The translations under genes and the position numbers were made by a program. The notes under the pieces were generated by a model, which was not told the DNA's origin, did no database searches, and saw nothing but the letters and a program-made list of their open reading frames with translations. DNA of 64,000 nt, from contig CM060172.1 of assembly GCA_030549775.1 (NCBI GenBank), positions 9,783,861 through 9,847,860 on the forward strand, written 5' to 3'. The DNA comes from Tamarix chinensis. Lineage: Eukaryota; Streptophyta; Magnoliopsida; Caryophyllales; Tamaricaceae. How positions within the stretch are numbered: position 1 is the first letter of the stretch; the number at the start of each line of letters is the position of its first letter. Positions 36,501-48,500 of the stretch are shown piece after piece.

Positions 36501-39500
36501 AGTAGGAATGAGCAATGGTTGGAGCAGACCCACAGGGGATAAGTTCACATACTTATTCTGCTGACAAACAGGATTGAAAGAAGGTAATCCCTTGCCCTTT
36601 CTCATTAGTAATCATCAGAATATATACAATGTACAATGAGGTTGTTAAGCCTAGAAACTAGGAACTAATTAGCTGAAAATATGGCAGAATATTCACAAAA
36701 TAAATGCCTTTACAAAATAAGAGATATATATACAAATATAGAATATATGATAATCATATCATATATTCTAACACACCCCCGCAGTCAAAACGGGAGGGTC
36801 GCGAATGCTGAGACTGTTTCGGAAATCTTCAAATAAAATACGAGGCAGCCCCTTCGTAAAAATATCCGCGATCTGATACCGGGAGGGAACATGTAGGACA
36901 CGTACTTCGCCTTTAGCGACCTTTTCTCTGACAAAATGAATGTCCATTTCAATATGCTTGGTACGCTGATGTTGTACCGGATTTCCTGATAAGTAAATGG
37001 CGCTCACATTGTCACAATAAACCAGAGTAGCTTTATGAAGAGGAAAATGGAGCTCAAGTAATAAGTTTCGGATCCAACATGAATCAGAAACGACATTAGC
37101 TACTCCTCGATATTCTGCCTCAGCACTGGAGCGTGACAAAGTTGGTTGTCTTTTGGACGACCAAGAGATTAAGTTATCACCGAGAAAAACACAATAGCCG
37201 GAAGTAGAACGTCTAGAATCCGGGCATCCTCCCCAATCAGCATCTGTATAAGAAATGAGCTGGTTGATTGAGGATTTATACAAATGAAGACCATAAGACA
37301 AAGTACCCTGCAAATAGCGCAGAATGCGCTTAAGAGCACTCATATGCTCGTTCCTGGGATCATGCATGTGCAGACAAATCTGTTGAACGGCATACGAGAT
37401 GTCCGGTCTAGTAAAGGTAAGATACTGTAATGCACCAGCCAAACTGCGGTACTTGGTGGGATCCTCATATGGCGAATCCTTCGAAGCACTGAGTTTAGGT
37501 TTGGTGTCCACAGGAGTGGGGCAAGAGCTGCAATTGGCCATACCAGCTCTTTCAATGATCTCCGTGGCATACTGTTTCTGAGACAAGAACATGCCAGTAG
37601 CATTGCGGGATACAGCAATCCCCAAGAAAAAACTGAGAGGACCGAAGTCCTTCATAGCAAACTCGGCACCCAAGAGAGTCATAAAGTGCTGTTTCAGACG
37701 ATCAGATGAAGCTGTAAGAATAATATCATCAACGTACAATAGAATATATGCCATATCTGAGCCCTGACTGTAGATGAATAAAGAATGATCAGAGGTACTG
37801 TGAGAAAAACCAATGGTGGCAACAAATTCTGCAAAACGCTGATACCAAGCTCGGGGAGCCTGTTTAAGGCCATAGAGGGATTTCTTCAGCAAACATACAT
37901 GATCAGGGCGACTTTTGTCGCGGAAACCCATGGGCTGATGCATATACACAGTTTCGTTGAGATGACCGTGTAAAAAAGCATTTTTGACGTCCAACTGGTG
38001 AATAGGCCAAGATTTGGAAATAGCAATGCTAAGAACAGTACGGATAGTAGCTGGTTTAACAACCGGACTAAAAGTCTCATCACAATCAACACCCTACTGC
38101 TGAGTTTTGCCATCACCTACAAGACGGGCTTTATGCCTCTCAAAAGAGCCATCAGAATTTCGTTTATGTCAAAAAATTCCACATAGACCTGATTACATTA
38201 ACATCCGGTGGCCTAGGTACCAATTCCCAAGTCTGATTATCAATAAGAGCATTAAATTCATCTAACATTGCATTTTTCCAATTAGGGTCACGAATAGCAC
38301 TAATAGGATCTTTGGGCAAAGGAGATATGTGAGTGGTAGTCATGGCGGAAAAATTGGAAAAATATTTTGAATTTGGTTTGACAATGCTATTTTTAGCTCT
38401 TGTTGTCATTTGATGGGAGTTGAGATCAGGCTGGGGGTGGTAATAGGTGTGGGTCGAATCGGGGAAGGTTGATGGACTTGCGGAGGAGCAGGCCCAGTCC
38501 GCAAAGGAGAGGAAGAAGGCGAACTGGGCTGCGTAAAGGGCGCTGGCAATGTGACAGCACCAGGAGCAGGGCGTGGGCTAGACGAAGGAGGCCCAAAGTG
38601 AGAGTTAGAAGAGGGGGATGGGTCTGATGGAGGAGACCCAACAGAGGATGTGGGCCGAGGGTGGTCTGGAGACGCCTCAGGCCTAGGAGGAAGGTTAGGG
38701 CCAGGTTGGTGTGCTACATGGAGAGGAGGAAGGCTTTGGTTGTGCAAGTGGAAAATAGGATTAGAGTCCAAAAAATTATAAGCATCTTTGTGAGGAGAAT
38801 GAAGTTTAGAGAAGGGGAACTCGGTTTCAAAGAATTTCACATGACGACAAATAATAATTTTTCCACGGGACATGTCATAGCATTGTGAACCTCTATGATT
38901 AGGAGCGGGACCAAGATAAACACATGGAGTGGACCTGGGTTGCAATTTGTGAGTAGAAGTAGAAGGAAAAAGAGGAAAACATAGGCAACCAAAGACACGT
39001 AATTCCGAGTATATGGGATCACATTGGAACAGAATTTGAGTGGGAGACTTAAATCCAAGAACTTTGGTTGGCAGAATGTTGAGAAGATAAGTAGCCATTG
39101 CTAAAGCGTGATGCCAAAAAGAAAATGGCAAAGATGCATGAGCAAGTAAGGTCCGAATGATGTTGTTTATGGATTTTATGTGGCGTTCTGCTTTTCCATT
39201 TTGTGGTGATGTATGAGGACAAGAAAGACGAAATAGCATGCCATGGTTATTAAAGAACTCTTGTAATGTGCCGTTAACATATTATGTGCCATTGTCACAT
39301 TGAAAGGTCTTAATATCACGAGTAAATTGAGTATGAACAAGGCTATGAAATGATTGGAACAAGTGTTTAACCTGAGATTTCTTAGCAATTGGAAATGTCC
39401 ACAAGAATTTACTGTAATCATCAAGAAAAAGAACATAATAACAATGGCCAGAGGTACTCATGACAGGCGAAGTCCAAAGATCACTGTGAATGATATCAAA

Positions 39501-42500
39501 TGGAGAAGTAGTGTGCGACATAGAAGCATAAAATGGTAACTTAGAATGTTTTCCAAGAGGATAAGATGAGCAAAAAGATGTACAAGCCTTATTACAATCA
39601 ATAAAATTTTTACTTCTAAGAGACTGAAGAACCGCATTGCCGGGATGGCCTAGACGGGTATGCCAAAGCTCAGATGAAATAGCAGTAAAAGCTGAATTAT
39701 TGACTGAAGGAGTGGCTTGATTAATTGAGAAGAGAGGATAAAGGTCACCGGTACTGTCACATCTCACTAGTCTGGTTCCCGTCTGTAAGTCATTAATAGA
39801 AAAACCAAGAGGGTCAAATTCAACAGAAACGGAATTGTCTTTGGTGAATTTGCGGACTGATATTAAATTCTTAATCAATTTGGGAGCATGTAATACATTG
39901 TTTAAGTGAAAAGGGGGGTAAGGGCGAGGTAAAGTAGTACGACCGTGACCAATAATTGGAATTAAATGTCCACTACCCACTACAATGTTATTATGCTTAA
40001 TGCTCGAATTGAAATAAGAAGAGAAAATACCTGGGTCCGAAGTCATGTGAGAAGTAGCGTCGGTGTCCATGTAGAAATTGCCATCTGGCTGTGAATGGGA
40101 TAGAGCATTCATTGCCGCTTCGATGTCCGTAGGTGTGTAGCTACTGTATGGGACAGCGGCAGCACTGTAGGCTTGAGGTCTGGAGCCCAAGAGTCCAGGC
40201 CCAGAAGGGCGTGACCCAGAAGGAATAGAGGAGGCAGCAGCGTGCTTAGGAGCCCAAGACATGGAAGGGTAAGGACATGGTGGGGGATTGGGCCACTGAG
40301 CCATCCAAGGGGCCCATGCGGTCCATTGTCCTTGCTGCCAATTAAATGGGAGAGACCTATGTTGCTGTGGGGTCATTTGGCCACTACCATTCTTGTTTTT
40401 CCCATAATTTTTATTGTTGGACTTTTTGTGCTTTTGTCCCTTGGAGTTCGAACGAGGAGCAGACTGAGTGGACTCGGTGCCGTGGTGGCTGCCTGACTGT
40501 GCGAGGAGGGCAGATTGAGTTCCAGCATTGCCTTCTTTTGCTAAACGGTTTTTAATAGTCTGTTCCGCTAGCTTGAGACGGGATCGGCAACTCTCAAACG
40601 AGGGCAATGGTTCTTGGTTTTGAATTATGTCCACCGTTCCGGCGTATGCTTCAAGGAGTCCGGTGGTGAGTTTGAGAACCAATCTGCTGTTGGAGATAGG
40701 GGCATCAACATCGGCAAGGCGATCGGCCAAGGATTTGATGTGATTACAGTAGCTATCGATTGACGAAAAATTACCAAAGTCGAGGTCCGCAAGCTCTTCT
40801 TCAAGATGAGTTGCCCGAGAAGCTTCATTATCTTGAAACATGGCTTCGAGGCGAGCCCATGCGTTTTGAGCGGTGTCGTCTTTGAGTAAGATAGCATGAA
40901 GGAGATCCGTGGAGATAGTCCCGTATATCCACTGAAGTACCGCGGCATCGAGACGCTTCCATAGGGCTGGGTCTGCTTCCTTGGATGCGTTGTACGCGGT
41001 TTTCTCCGATTCCTCCGTAGGAGGAATGATGTGGTGATGCAAATCGTGAACCCTAACAAGAACTTTGAACAAAGCCGCCCAAGAGTGATACATACCATGC
41101 TCCGCATCCAATGTGATAGGGATGAGGGACTTGACATTGGTGATAGTAAGAGCTGGATGAAACTTTGGGGATCCGGCCATGGATGAGTGCAGCGGAAGAG
41201 AAGAAAGAAAGGGGAAGAGAGGTGTTTGTTAGGGAAATTTGGATCGAGAGAAGCTCTGATACCATGAAAGAAGGTAATCCCTTGCCCTTTCTCATTAGTA
41301 ATCATCAGAATATATACAATGTACAATGAGGTTGTAAAGCCTAGAAACTAGGAACTAATTAGCTGAAAATATGGCAGAATATTCACAAAATAAATGCCTT
41401 TACAAAATAAGAGATATATATACAAATATAGAATATATGATAATCATATCATATATTCTAACACTCAGCCACAAACTATTGCACCTGCTTCTTCATGCTC
41501 AGCCAGTAAACCTCACTTGCCACGTGCTGGAATGTCTTCAATACACCACCATGTTCACCACCTCTACTGCCTTGAAATTCTGCCAAAAAATTGGGTTATG
41601 TAAGATGACCTGGTTGGGAGTATCAAACTCCATTATAGAAGAGATTGCCTTACTGCAATTGGTACCCGCCCTTCTCATGTGGAGACAACAACTACTCCCA
41701 TTTAATAGGATCCAACAGGACCAGCACTGGGTCTTTGTCCACCACTCCACCTCCTGCCGTAAAACTGTCCAATTCCATATCCAGGGCACTGATAGCGCTA
41801 TTAAGGTGGTCTCTCGGTCAAGCCATGAGAGGACATCTACAACCTTGTTATCGCACCGCAATTTGTATTCAATGCCAAAATTTTAGCTCCATATTTAGTA
41901 ACCTGTTTCTGCTGTTCCTTGGATTTACCCGCTGCCTTAGTAGGAATTTCAAGCTTTCTTGTTGGTCCTTACAACAGAATGCTGGCCCAAAAGGTAGTGA
42001 CGCCACCGGTAAATTGCTAGAACCATCACCATCGGTTCATGCTCATATACTGACTACAACCAAGCTCGTTGCCCTAGGGCTGGCTGTAAAATGCCACAGG
42101 TCAATTTTCCTGCATCAAAACTGCTCCTATACCTCCTCTGGAAGCATCTGTTTTGACCACAAAAGGCATATTAAAATCTGGTAGTGATGGCATGGACATC
42201 ATGCAGACTTCAGGTTTCCAAAGGTTAGCTGTGCTTCCAAGGACCACCCAAAACAATTCTTTTTTTTAGGAGCTGTAATCTATCTATAGTTGCGCACAAA
42301 CTTTCAATAGTAATTCATGAGCCCCAAGAATCATTTCAATTCCAACAAGTTTTTTGGTACTGGCCACTCTTTTGTAGCTTGCAACTTTAGCGGTTCAGTA
42401 GCCACTAGCCACACCTTTGGCAACGATGACATGGCTCTAGTATTCAATATTGTCCTAGCCAAATACACTTCTTCTAGCTTACAAATAAATAGTGTCTCCA

Positions 42501-45500
42501 TAATTCTTTGATGACCAGCTGTAATTGCTCCAAATGTTAATTCATGGGACTGAATACTAAAATATCATTAAAAAAATACCAAAACGAACTTACGGAGATA
42601 AGATTGAAAAACCTTATTCATCAAGGCCTAAAAGTTGGTTGAAAAGTTATCGGGGCATTCATTAGTCCAAAGGTCACGACCATAAATTCTTAGCGTCTCT
42701 CATGAGTCTGAAAAGCTGTTTTCGACACATCCCTAGGCCTTACTTGGATTTAGTGATAACTGAACTTCAAATCCAATTTGTAAAAGATGATTGCCTCATG
42801 TAACTCATTCAATAATTCATCAATCACTATTGTGGGGCCTTATAATCTCTGCCATTAGCATCTCATCGACTAGCTTCTCAATTTTTTTTTCTAGATATTG
42901 GGGTATTTATAGGGTCTAACATCAATTGGAACAATCCCTGGTTTTAGCTCAATCCTATGGTCTAGCTTTTGCATTGGTGGTAGCCCATTTGGTTTTCCAT
43001 AACATATGCATACTGCTAGATCAAGCTTTTAAATTCATCTAGAACAATTAACATTTGTTGTTGTTCATCTCCTTCAGCCTCTATGGCGTAACACTCAATC
43101 AGTACCCCCTATCCAACCTTCTGCATCAGCCAAGTCACAGCATGTAGGGATATTTGAGAGTGGCTTAAAGTAGGATCGCTCTTCAAATTAACAATAGGCT
43201 TTCCCAAAATAAACTTCATCTCTAATTTCTTCCAATTCACATGAGTCATACCTAATTTTTCAAGCCAATGCATCTTACCTAGCTTGAGAGGCAAGAACTA
43301 GGAAGTCTTTTACCACTTCAATCCTTTATATAGCCACCCATGCACCTCTACACACCCCTTAAGTTCGGATTGAATTTCTGGAACATGCCTGCTAGGTCAA
43401 GGGTATTTGTAGTTGCTCAACTAACTTCATAGAGATGAAATTTTGGGTTGCCCAGCAATTGATTAAGATGATTACAGGATCATTACGAATCTCACCTCGT
43501 AGCTTCAGTGTGTTTGGAGATGTAATGCCTACCACCAAATTCATGGACAACTCCACAGTTCCCTCCACTTTAGTTCTCCTTCTTTGTTCGTCCTTTGCTA
43601 GTGGTTCTTCCTCTTCGTGGTCTCCTTCCACCAACAAGATTTACAGTTGCCAATTTTGCAGGCATGCTGAGGGCCAAACCTAAAGCACAACCCATTGTCC
43701 TTGTGCCTCTTGAGTTTGGCATATGAAAGTAGCCTAAAGGTGGCGAATCTCTTGCTGTTGGCTTCATCTCCTTGCACCGCCGAAGTGGGTTGGATCGCAT
43801 GATTAGGGTTTGCAAACCCAAACACATTTGGAGAGGTGATGATGATGCTCGAATTGGGGGTGTTGACAGACTTTGAATTGATACCCTAGTTTCCCAACTT
43901 TCCCCATGACCCGCTTGCTTCCCTTCAACCCGCCAGACCACCCAATTTATGCCTTCCATCATTCAAACCGTCTCAATGATCTCTACCAACCCATTAGGCC
44001 TTATCATTCTCATTTAGCCCGAATGTGGGGCTTCAGTTCATTAAGAAAGGTACTCTCCAACAACTTTGTTGGCATTCTCCCTTGTAGCGGTGAAGCCAAT
44101 ACCTCAAATAAATTCTTCAATTGCAGTCTCCTATTTTAGGGCTAAGAATTTCTTGCAAATCGATCCCTCCTCAAGTCAAGCAGGCCTCTTTGAAGCCTTG
44201 CCATCCCTTAAACCATTGGCAATCTTGATTATATTTAGTGATTTTCCCTCCATAGCCACAACTACCACTTCTAGCTTGCCCCTCTTAGTCACCCAAAATA
44301 TCGTTTCGCGCTGAGGATCCATACATGTGGATTATTCCCATTATTAGAAGCTACAACCAGTGGCGGAGTCATACTTCCGAATTTATAGTGTCCCTATATA
44401 ATAATAATAATAATTTTATATATTTTATTAACTTTAATTAATATACTTAAAAATAAATTCAATACATGTGCTAAAAAGTCATATAATTTTATACAAACAT
44501 TCACCAAAACATTATTCATACAACTTTATTATATATATTCATAAGCAAAAAATATTAGAAGTATGTAAAGCAAATTAGTTGAACAAAATAGTACAAAAAC
44601 TTCGTAGGTCATGTAGTTTGTGTAGCATTTAAGGAGTATACTTGGAGGTCTTGAGATTGAAACATGAGGATATCTATTTTTAAGTATATACGTAGTCAAA
44701 ATTTAATTTAAAAAGAAAAACACACACACGAGGCTTGATCCCGTGACCTCCAAAAAACATAATGTCCATTATGCAAAGAAAGTTTAGTAATAATTACCTA
44801 TAAATATACATCTAACCTGATTTACATGGTCTCTTGGGACACCATGTAAACCACCTAGATTTGCCATTGGCTCCAACTATCTAAAGGTAGTTACTCCATC
44901 CTCCCCTTTGCTTTAGTGACTGTGGGCTTACCTGATTCTCAGCTAGCAGAACTAGGTTCCTCCTTTGTTGCCTCTTTAGCTCTTCTAGTAGAGCTTCTAT
45001 GGAGCCAGGGGATATAATTGTATTGATGTGTCAGGAACAATAAATTACGTATCATGGTCGTCGTGACGTGTTGAAAAAAGATATGATATTTAGTAGAACA
45101 TGTAAAGGTAATAAATAACAATATTTTATTATTGTTCAGTAGTAACTTAGTTTAAGATATATATAATAAATGAATAAGAAAAAATTATCATACATGCTTT
45201 TTTTAGATTTAAAAATCGCTAATAAATTGCCAATTTATTTGCGATTTATCCCAATTTATCGGCGATTTACTAGCGATTTATCGGCTGATAAATGTGAAAC
45301 TTTAAAACCATACCATATTGCTAATTTCGCGTCACGGATGACCCAAAACTCGCTAAATAGTGACCGCTTCGCTATAGCAGAACCACTATTTAATTGTATA
45401 AATGGAGCCCATTCTCTCTTCCACCACAGGAATCCTATGTACCTTATTACTCTTTGTAATTCTTCTTGGATGAGTCCCAACTTCACTTCTAGTGTTCCTC

Positions 45501-48500
45501 CCTTCTTAGTCATCACTCCTCAAGATGGAACTGCTCTAATACCAACCTGAGCTTTCTGGGAATTGTAGAGGAAAGGGGCAGTGATATTTAGGGTAAACAA
45601 TAGAAAACACTGAGTACAATTCTCCCACAAGGTTTTAAGGACCTTGAGCCTCCCTCAGCAAACTTCCTTCCTCTTCCCTCCTGCCTGATTCCCCTCTTAG
45701 AATCCCAATTCTAATGGACTAATCATAATTAGCTAACAAATCAAAACAGACTCCACATGATAACAGCTAGACTCTAACAGACTTTATGACCCAGTATAAA
45801 GAATAAAAGGAACGCATAATGAGAATCATAGCTGATATCTGAATATTCCACCTGAGCCCAACATTCTTGGCATAACTCATGGCCCACTCCGCCTCATATA
45901 AGTATACCTGATCACCAACCTATTATAGACCCAAAAGTGCATGTTGTAGGTGTAAGAAACTTTCCCGATCTTTTGATAATCATCATTTCCTGGGATACTG
46001 AGGAAGACTGAGAAAACTAATACCAATAATACTTCACTGTATATTTTTTTTTCTTTTTACTTTTTTATAATTATAAACTTCATTGATACTTCTGAAATTA
46101 GTAGGCATGTACTACCAGAGAATGGGTTTTGTAAGCTATCAACAAAGCCTACTAGTTTTTTATAAGACTTTCCTGTAGCATAACTTTCTTATCTACTAGC
46201 CCTTTCTCTAATGATGTTCGGCTTGAGTTGAGCTGTAGATGTTGTGTTATGCTGAAAGATGCATGCCTTTGAGTCCTTCCATATGTGGTAAATCATTGCT
46301 GAAACCAGTTGTCTCATAAACTTCTTCCTCATCCTAGGTCCTCTTCTTTCATGAACTAGTCAATGCTGCACACTTGGACAATCTGCACTAAGGATTAGGA
46401 AGCCAGTTGTCTGTATTAAATCCATCCGTATCTCTTTTAAGTATTCACATAAGAAGAGTAGATGGTGGCTGGTTTTGTCATCATTGCCACACAAAATACA
46501 TACAGCAGGGACATCAAATTCAGTGGAAATCATTTTTTCTCTAGTTAATAGTGTACTCTGGATCAGTAACCATGGTTTAGTTGCTGTGTAGAAATGGTTA
46601 ATTTGTTCCAGACCAAAGAGTGCCACGGTACAATAATTGATCTAGGTTGCAGCAATCCATATAGCTTTTCAATCTTATACTTGCCTTCTCCCTGAGAAGG
46701 TGTTGGTTCAAGCACTGGAATGAGTTGAAAAATACAGGCTGAGCTTAATGAGTCTAGAAATCAGCCAGAAAACGTCAGGTCTTGTCTTCATGTGCCATAG
46801 ATCCTGTCTTTTGATATAATAAAGGTGGATCCATCTAATCCACACAATCCCTTTTTTCTAAGCCAGGTTTCACAATAATGTGCCAAAGTTCCACCTGTCA
46901 AGATCAATTACCCCGGTCCACATTTTGCACTAGCTTTGCATACATCATTCCCATGGTCAAAATTACAAACAAAACCATAACCTGAAAGAAAGTCCAAACA
47001 CCAGAGTCCATAACATTGGTTTCAAGAAAAACCCAAAATCAAGAAATTGCACATTTTAAGCTGTCATCTCTCATCATTCCCACATGCAACATGAGCAAGT
47101 AGGAAAAGTCTAAGCTGTCCTCTCTCATTATTCCCCCATTCAACATGAACAAGAAGGAGATGTCTAACCTATCCTCTGTCATCATTCCCACATTCACCAT
47201 GAACAACTAGAAAGACAGTAGAATCAACATGTCACTATCAATACAATTGATGTCTTGAAAATGTCAACCCGAAAAAGATAAAGATCCATCTATTAGATAG
47301 CGAGTACCCAACTAGTTTAGACCTTAACATACAAATACCTTGGATGGGATATAGAATGTACTATTCACAATAAACATACTCTAATACAACTCGAAGATAG
47401 AGACCACTTTAAGAATGACAATCATAGCATAACTCAAACAAATAATAGGTTTGTTAGAAACATTATAGGAACTCGCCTGATCATACAAAAATGTGACATT
47501 TATTTAGCAATCTAACTAATTCATTGATTAAAGTTTAAAGAATACACCCATTTAAATGTTTTGGAAATTTACCAGAAGGAGAGAACATGGGTAGAATTGG
47601 GGAAGATTCCTTTAGTCATGCTACCAAAGGCAACCCTAGGAAAAGCCCTCTAGTTTGTCACCAATACAGGATTTGGCCAACGAGCAATAATATTCACACC
47701 TTCGAATCCTAAGCCATAAATCTAAGTTAGGGAAAATCTCTCTAGTGGGTTGTGACTGAGGATGGGGATGACAAAACTTGGTATTATAAATAAATGTAAT
47801 AATAAAGAAGAGCAAGTATGCCTAGAAAATCCTCCAGTTGACCTTGCTTACTCTTCACCTCCCATCCTTACTCATTAGCATCAATGCCACCATCACCTCT
47901 TTGATTAAGATTGGATGAAAGGAACAAAGTAATATTAGTAAAAGGGATCCAAATTTTAAAAAGAAATTGAATCGAGTGAATATTGATAGGGTTCTTCATT
48001 CATATTTAAGCCAAATGAGAGAACAATTTGATGATCAACTCTTTGGCTTACATGGTAAATGAGTGTTAACACCTCTAATTTTTACAAATAAAAAATTTCA
48101 TTTAAAATTCTTTAAGTACGAAAGATAAAACAAAATAATGAAGAATGTCGCCGCTATATCTAATACAATTTCAATCATCATTGCTCATATGTATTAGATG
48201 ATAGGTTAGAACATAAATTTAAATAAACTCAAATAAATAAAAGATAATTCTCAAAAGAGATAATATAATATAATTAAAGTGTTAGCAGTTTACAAACTAA
48301 ATACATTATCATCAAAATACATGAGAGAAATATAGGGTAAAACAATCTGGGAGTTTTAATATCTAGTACGAGTACAAAAGATCCCATTCATTGTTCTACA
48401 CCAAATAACCTAAATTCTCAAAACATACTCCCATTCATTAGATTTTGAGATCACAATCTTTGATGAGCTCCAACCATCTTCTTTGTTTCATGTTGAATAC

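Larger units (their letters stand above)
36575..41463 (-). mobile_element. Young Ty1/copia element nested in gypsy integrase
   Basis: 4,889 bp with two 199-bp LTRs that differ at one base by eye (36646 against 41336). Primer-binding site, gag, protease, integrase, RT and RNase H are in copia order on the minus strand. Flanking 5-mers aggat and ctcag do not match, so no target-site duplication is visible. The coding region has two nonsense codons, two frameshifts and a changed protease active site. Confidence 0.95.
43640..45530 (-). pseudogene. Gypsy gag, fragmented by insertions
   Basis: The N-terminal [16 protein letters not shown] lies near 45440-45510. The C-terminal [18 protein letters not shown] (about 43640-43710) is a degraded Cys-rich knuckle. 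In between are the hAT-type MITE (44358-44869) and a foreign stretch of CGATTTAT-like repeats (about 45180-45300). Confidence 0.65.
35031..45925 (-). mobile_element. Ty3/gypsy chromovirus-type element, minus strand
   Basis: Bounded by LTRs at 35031-35428 and 45548-45925 in the same orientation, with a polypurine tract and primer-binding site in the right places. Minus-strand order is gag, protease, RT, RNase H, integrase, chromodomain-like tail. Without the nested copia element and MITE it is about 5.5 kb. All coding parts are broken. Target-site duplications are not evident (left caact, right tagac). LTRs differ at roughly one base in six by eye, so the insertion is old. Confidence 0.85.

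Noticed and set aside
36312..36605. ORF starting [10 protein letters not shown] as a novel gene
   Set aside because: The first residues are copia LTR read-through; the rest is decayed gypsy integrase.
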